Assembly: GCA_025403435.1 (NCBI GenBank)
Contig: JAJQZP010000044.1
Coordinates: 325,501 to 389,500 of the forward strand
Length of the DNA stretch: 64,000 nucleotides
Origin: Artocarpus heterophyllus
Taxonomy: Eukaryota > Streptophyta > Magnoliopsida > Rosales > Moraceae
Direction: 5' to 3'
In this document: one piece after another, positions 60,076-64,000 of the stretch
Numbering within the stretch: the first letter of the stretch is position 1
Layout of the letters: each line of letters opens with the position of its first letter
Position numbers and translations under genes: made by a program
Notes under the pieces: generated by a model
Database searches by the model: none
What the model was told of the DNA's origin: nothing
What the model saw: only the letters and a program-made list of their open reading frames with translations

Positions 60076-62051
60076 ATGGTAGATACAGGTATGAATTTAA
60101 TTACTACTATAATTGGGTTTGGTATGAGTGCAACTTTTATTGTGTTTGTCTGCACAAGAATCGTTTGTGGGAGGCTCCGGAGGAATGGGCCAAGGTTTGA
60201 GATTGAATCAACGATTCATCTGGAGCAGGTATGTTTTGATTCAAATCTGCTAATAAAGTTTTCAAGAATTTTTTGACTCTGTGCAATAGTAGTTGAATTT
60301 GGTTTATAGGGTGATCTATTGCTTCACTTTACATCCTCAGTAGCTGGGAGATTTGACTTCAGTTAGGCCTTATTTTTCTATAGTTATGGTTTTGATATGA
60401 CTGTCACCATTACGAGTCAATCCCGAGAAGGATTTAAAAAAACAAAAATCCTGTCTCTTTTTCTTTGGATAGAATGTTGGAGTGGTGAATAAGGGAATTG
60501 AAATATTTGCATATGCGTTAAGGTACTTGTTTAGATCTAAATTTTGAAACAATGTAATTGCTGAAGGGAAAAGATGTCCAAAGATGTACAAATATTGCTT
60601 GCTCAATTCAAGCAGTGTGTTATGGACATTGGTTAACTTAAGTCTTAAATTATGAAATACTTCGCTTCCCATCCCGTTGTCATTGAAGGATTTAATGAGA
60701 CTAAACTGTAAAGTTGTATTTTTTGTGTCCCTGTATTAATCTTGAGTTTTTGTTTTTCCCTTCTTCTATGGATTGGTGCTTCAGTGTGGAGATATGGATT
60801 TTAAGCTTTCATTGTTTGCTGGCAGCTAGAGCACCAGGCTAGCGGCCTTGAACCAGTTCTGGTCGCTGCAATTCCTACTATGAAGTTCAACCAAGAGGCT
60901 TTCAGTTCTATAGAAGACACACAGTGAGTTTAGCCTCCTATATATGAAGAATCTTTGTGTGTTTATCAAATTTTAGTCACTGGTTTTTAATCATTGTGTG
61001 CTTTAATTATTTTCATAACCTTCAACAATTGGAAGATAAACATTTTAGGAGCTTTCTATAATAGGTATCCCTGTCAGTAGTGCCTGTTTCTGAATATTAG
61101 ATATAGTATGCAAAACTAACATATTGATATAAAAAAATTAACAGTTCAAAATTATACCTACTGATAGGGTATTTTTTTCATTCCCTACCAAAAAATTCTC
61201 AAACATGACATATTTATAAAGGGCAAGATGTGCCGGAGTCCTGGATGATTAAAACACAAACATCTAACACCCTAACTTATAAGGACATTCCGTCATCCTA
61301 TTTAACAGGTTTATCTTTTAAGATAGAAATCCAGGTACTTAGCAAGTCCAAATTCCATCAATATTATGTGCCGTTTTAGTTAGTAAGTGAAATAATTCAG
61401 TCTTTTTGAGACTGCTATTATTTTAAAAAATCTACTTCACGTCAACCACTCTGAAAAAGCCAACTTCTATAAAAAGTGTATTGGTCTATGTTTAGAAATT
61501 TGTGTTGTAACTCTGAAAGCCGTAGAATCAAATCCCAGAAGGGCATTAACTAATTTAGTGCTTTTGGAATTTCTTGCTTGTTGGTCTTTATATCAAAATC
61601 TCCTTAGCCATGGAACCTAATCCTTCTGAGCACAGGTGAGAGTTTAAGAGATTTTGTCATTTTTTCATTCTGTCCATGCAGATGCGCAATATGTTTGGGT
61701 GAATACCAAGAGAAGGAAGTGCTGAGAATTATGCCCAAATGTGGCCATAATTTCCATCTATCTTGCATTGATGTATGGCTGAGAAAACAGTCTACTTGTC
61801 CGGTTTGCCGCCTGCCATTACAAGAATCTCTTGGAGCAAAACATGGCAGACCAGTAATGTTTAGCAGGGCTCAGTCCTTTGATGATTCCGAGGTCCCAAG
61901 TGAACAATCTGAGCAGTGGCTACTACCTGGCCACGAGCGATCCGCGGCCAACAACAATAGCAACCAAAGGCATTTAGAAGAATCTCTCCCTGAAATTCAC
62001 TCTCAACCAACCACTTCTGGAGAACCAGAAACAACTCAAACAGTGCAATGA
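60076..62051 (+). CDS. RING-H2 finger protein, ATL-like E3 ubiquitin ligase
   Basis: Three exons, 60076-60228, 60826-60923 and 61682-62051, with GT-AG introns; 206 residues. The start is the first ATG of this frame and directly precedes a membrane segment (about residues 6-30). Residues 85-126 form a RING-H2 finger C-x2-C-x15-C-x-H-x2-H-x2-C-x10-C-x2-C, with Asp114 and Trp116 where E2 enzymes bind. The segment before it (AIPTMKFNQEAF) is typical of the ATL/RHA group; a clear GLD motif is not seen. The Ser/Glu/Gln-rich tail (about 140-206) is probably disordered. Such proteins sit in membranes and ubiquitinate substrates; the substrate here is unknown. Exon 2 ends in split codon CA/A. Which ATL member it matches could not be decided. 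Confidence 0.9.
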
Positions 62052-63215
62052 TCAAACTAACACGCGTTGGCTGTTCTAGAGCAGGTAATGCTTCTTAGGG
62101 ATGTCCAACACACAAGGGGTCATTTTCTTTTTGTGTAAAAGAGAAGTGGGGTAGATGAGGACAGTATGGAAGTTGTTTGTTTCTGAGTGATGATTTGCTC
62201 TTTTATGCATAATCTCTCTTTTCAAGTTTTGAGAGAATGGAAGGTCAGTGGTAGGCAAGGGTTGTTTTAGACTTGGAAGTTTCTCATACTTTGTTGTGTA
62301 CATAAAAAAGTCACTTCCTTCTTTTTGTAGCATAGCGCAATCTGAGGTGGTGCTAATTTACCGTCACAAACTTCTCGCAGTTTGAGTCGCGACATAAAAT
62401 CATGTTTCTGTGATCAGCTTTTTCCCTTAACAAAGCTGAAATCTTTTGCATATTCCATCCACTGTCTTGTGTCAGCAACGAAAAATGTTACAGTTGTGGT
62501 TATGGGAAACCTTTTTGAAACAGCTTTGCATGAAGTTCATAAAAGAGGTCAATTTTTGAAGTGTAATGATAAAGGCATCAATTCTAATCCCAACTTTTTG
62601 GTACCAGTTTGAGATTGTCATTTTTTTTATTAGCAGGTGTTTAAAAATTATTTTATAGCATAAAAAAGATAACTCAAAGTTGGTGTAAAAATTGAGATTA
62701 AAGTTAGTATTCCTAACACTGCTCGTTTTGAAATTACCAAAATTTCTCCAATCCAAAACTAACCAAGTAATTAGATTAATCGCATGTCTGAAATTTGTTG
62801 CTACCTATGAAGCATTTCAGATATGATCTAATTTCATGTCAACAAATCCTTTTCGGAACAACCAATAAAAGCATTTTGGAGATGGCAACTTTATATGGTC
62901 AATTTTTCACGCATGAACATCAATACTGATAACTATCAGAAACTCCATGGCATGTGGATTGTGGAGCCCCATATGGACTACAGATACTGCAGTATCCTAG
63001 AAACTTTAGGTGGTTATTTAACCCCAAATTCACGTCCCATATATGTGTGTATTACATTAAATAATTAAAATTAATAATAAAAAAACCAGGGCTTGTCCCA
63101 ACATGATTGGGACTGTTGCAACTAACTCTGCGTTGTAAAATTTGGCCATTAGGTCCCCAGTTGTACCCCTAAAAATAAGGACAAGTAAAAAAATAAAGAA
63201 TAATAAGGAATGAGG
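62052..63215 (+). other. 3' flank of the RING-H2 gene
   Basis: The first ~300 bp are probably 3' untranslated region. The short frames at 62382-62612 and 62472-62756 overlap on opposite strands and have no domains. Nothing else is recognised. Confidence 0.4.
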
Positions 63216-63385
63216 AGTGTTAGCTACACTCTCTTTCTCACTCTCTTCGTTCATTGCATAACATGTGGACTCTACTATATATTATATGTTTAAATAATAA
63301 TTTATAATGTTAATAGATTCTACATGTTATGCAGTGATTTAAAAAAAGTGTGAATGAGAGTGAGAAAGAAAGAGTTGCTAACACT
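63216..63385. mobile_element. Small MITE (170 bp)
   Basis: The left end AGTGTTAGCTACACTCTCTT pairs with the reverse complement of the right end (AGTGTTAGCAACTCTTTCTT). A second pair is TGCATAACATGTGGA near 63255 and its complement near 63325. No coding capacity. Target duplication unclear. Confidence 0.75.
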
Positions 63386-64000
63386 ACTAATAAGAGATTG
63401 TCTTTGCCAGCAAAGTTGCACAAAAATTTAATATTAGAGTTGATGAACTCTTACTCAAAAATCGAAATGCAAAGGCTCTTATTACATCAGACTTTTACAC
63501 GATAGAGAACATCCTCGAGTACAAAAACCAAATGGCCAACTTTCATAGATGCCATATCACAGAAAGCGTGGGACATCTATGCGCACAAGCCAGTGTCTTG
63601 ATACTTTTGTGCACCTGACTTGTTTTCATCTGGCTCCTCAACCCCAACTGGTTTTCACTTTCTACCACAGTAAAAGAAAGACATAAAAGTTTTTTTAACC
63701 CGTCTTTCTCTAAGAGGAATAATGTAAATGAATTTTTCCGACCAAAGAACCTCTCACTATTATACACCTTCAATATGATTCTACAAACAGAGTATCTATC
63801 AGACATAAAATTCTAAGAGTTAATAGAGGCAAAGAATCCCGACCCAGGAATTGGCTGCCTTGACCACAAATTTTTAGTTACAACATCAGAATAGAAGCAT
63901 TCATCATTCACAAGAAAATGTTGTCTCAAAGGCGATTAGGTTAAAGAGCTGAAACATTGATTCCCTGTAGAGGTATGAGTTATAATTTCCCCTGTGACTG
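63386..64000. other. Right-edge DNA, possible 3' end of a minus-strand gene
   Basis: Composition is less AT-rich than the neighbouring intergenic DNA. On the minus strand a good splice-acceptor-like tract (CTTTCTTTTACTGTGGTAG) ends at about 63661 and is followed by an open piece to 63543. One frame gives KPVGVEEPDENKSGAQKY, which has natural-looking acidic composition but needs an uncertain acceptor. A gene entering from the right is possible but not shown. Confidence 0.25.

Noticed and set aside
63543..63806. 87-residue minus-strand frame at the right edge
   Set aside because: It crosses a strong acceptor-like tract near 63661 and has no recognisable domain. At best the downstream part is the end of a gene lying mostly outside the window.

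Overview
This window is nuclear DNA from a flowering plant, most likely a eudicot. The evidence is two spliced plant-type genes with GT-AG introns, AT-rich intergenic DNA, Ty1/copia and Ty3/gypsy (chromovirus) retrotransposons, hAT-type elements with 8-bp target duplications and several MITE-like repeats. I see no bacterial, organellar or viral genome features, and I cannot name the species.

Only two genes look intact. The first (24793-32573, + strand, six exons) encodes a 262-residue short-chain dehydrogenase/reductase of the peroxisomal SDRA/IBR1 type, ending in the peroxisomal signal SRL. Its introns are swollen by a MITE-like element and a 679-bp hAT-like element, and its last exon has been partly copied 170 bp downstream. 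The second (60076-62051, + strand, three exons) encodes a 206-residue membrane-anchored RING-H2 (ATL-like) ubiquitin ligase. A 903-bp hAT-like element lies about 1.9 kb upstream of its start codon.

Layout: 1-7.6 kb is LTR-like and low-complexity DNA. 7.8-12.2 kb is a minus-strand copia element cut off inside its integrase but keeping its 5' LTR and primer binding site. 12.2-14.0 kb is unclassified repeat-like DNA. 14.17-21.87 kb is a dead plus-strand copia element in which 1.68 kb of unrelated DNA replaces the middle of RNase H. 21.9-24.7 kb is a repeat cluster built around a 2.28-kb foldback with arms of about 1 kb, ending about 100-190 bp before the SDR start codon. 24.8-32.6 kb is the SDR gene. 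34.4-49.85 kb is a nested structure: a solo LTR of about 4.0 kb (TTAGG duplications) split by an 11.4-kb Tekay/Del-like chromovirus (ATGAT duplications), itself broken by a gypsy-derived fragment. 50.1-50.8 kb is an 85-bp-period minisatellite. 51-60 kb is gene-free DNA with MITEs and a hAT element. 60-62 kb is the RING-H2 gene, and a small MITE follows at 63.2 kb.

The two genes have no evident functional link. The main interest is structural: nested insertions datable from their target duplications, a foldback able to make long hairpin RNA beside an auxin-precursor gene, and local duplication that may have remodelled that gene's 3' end.
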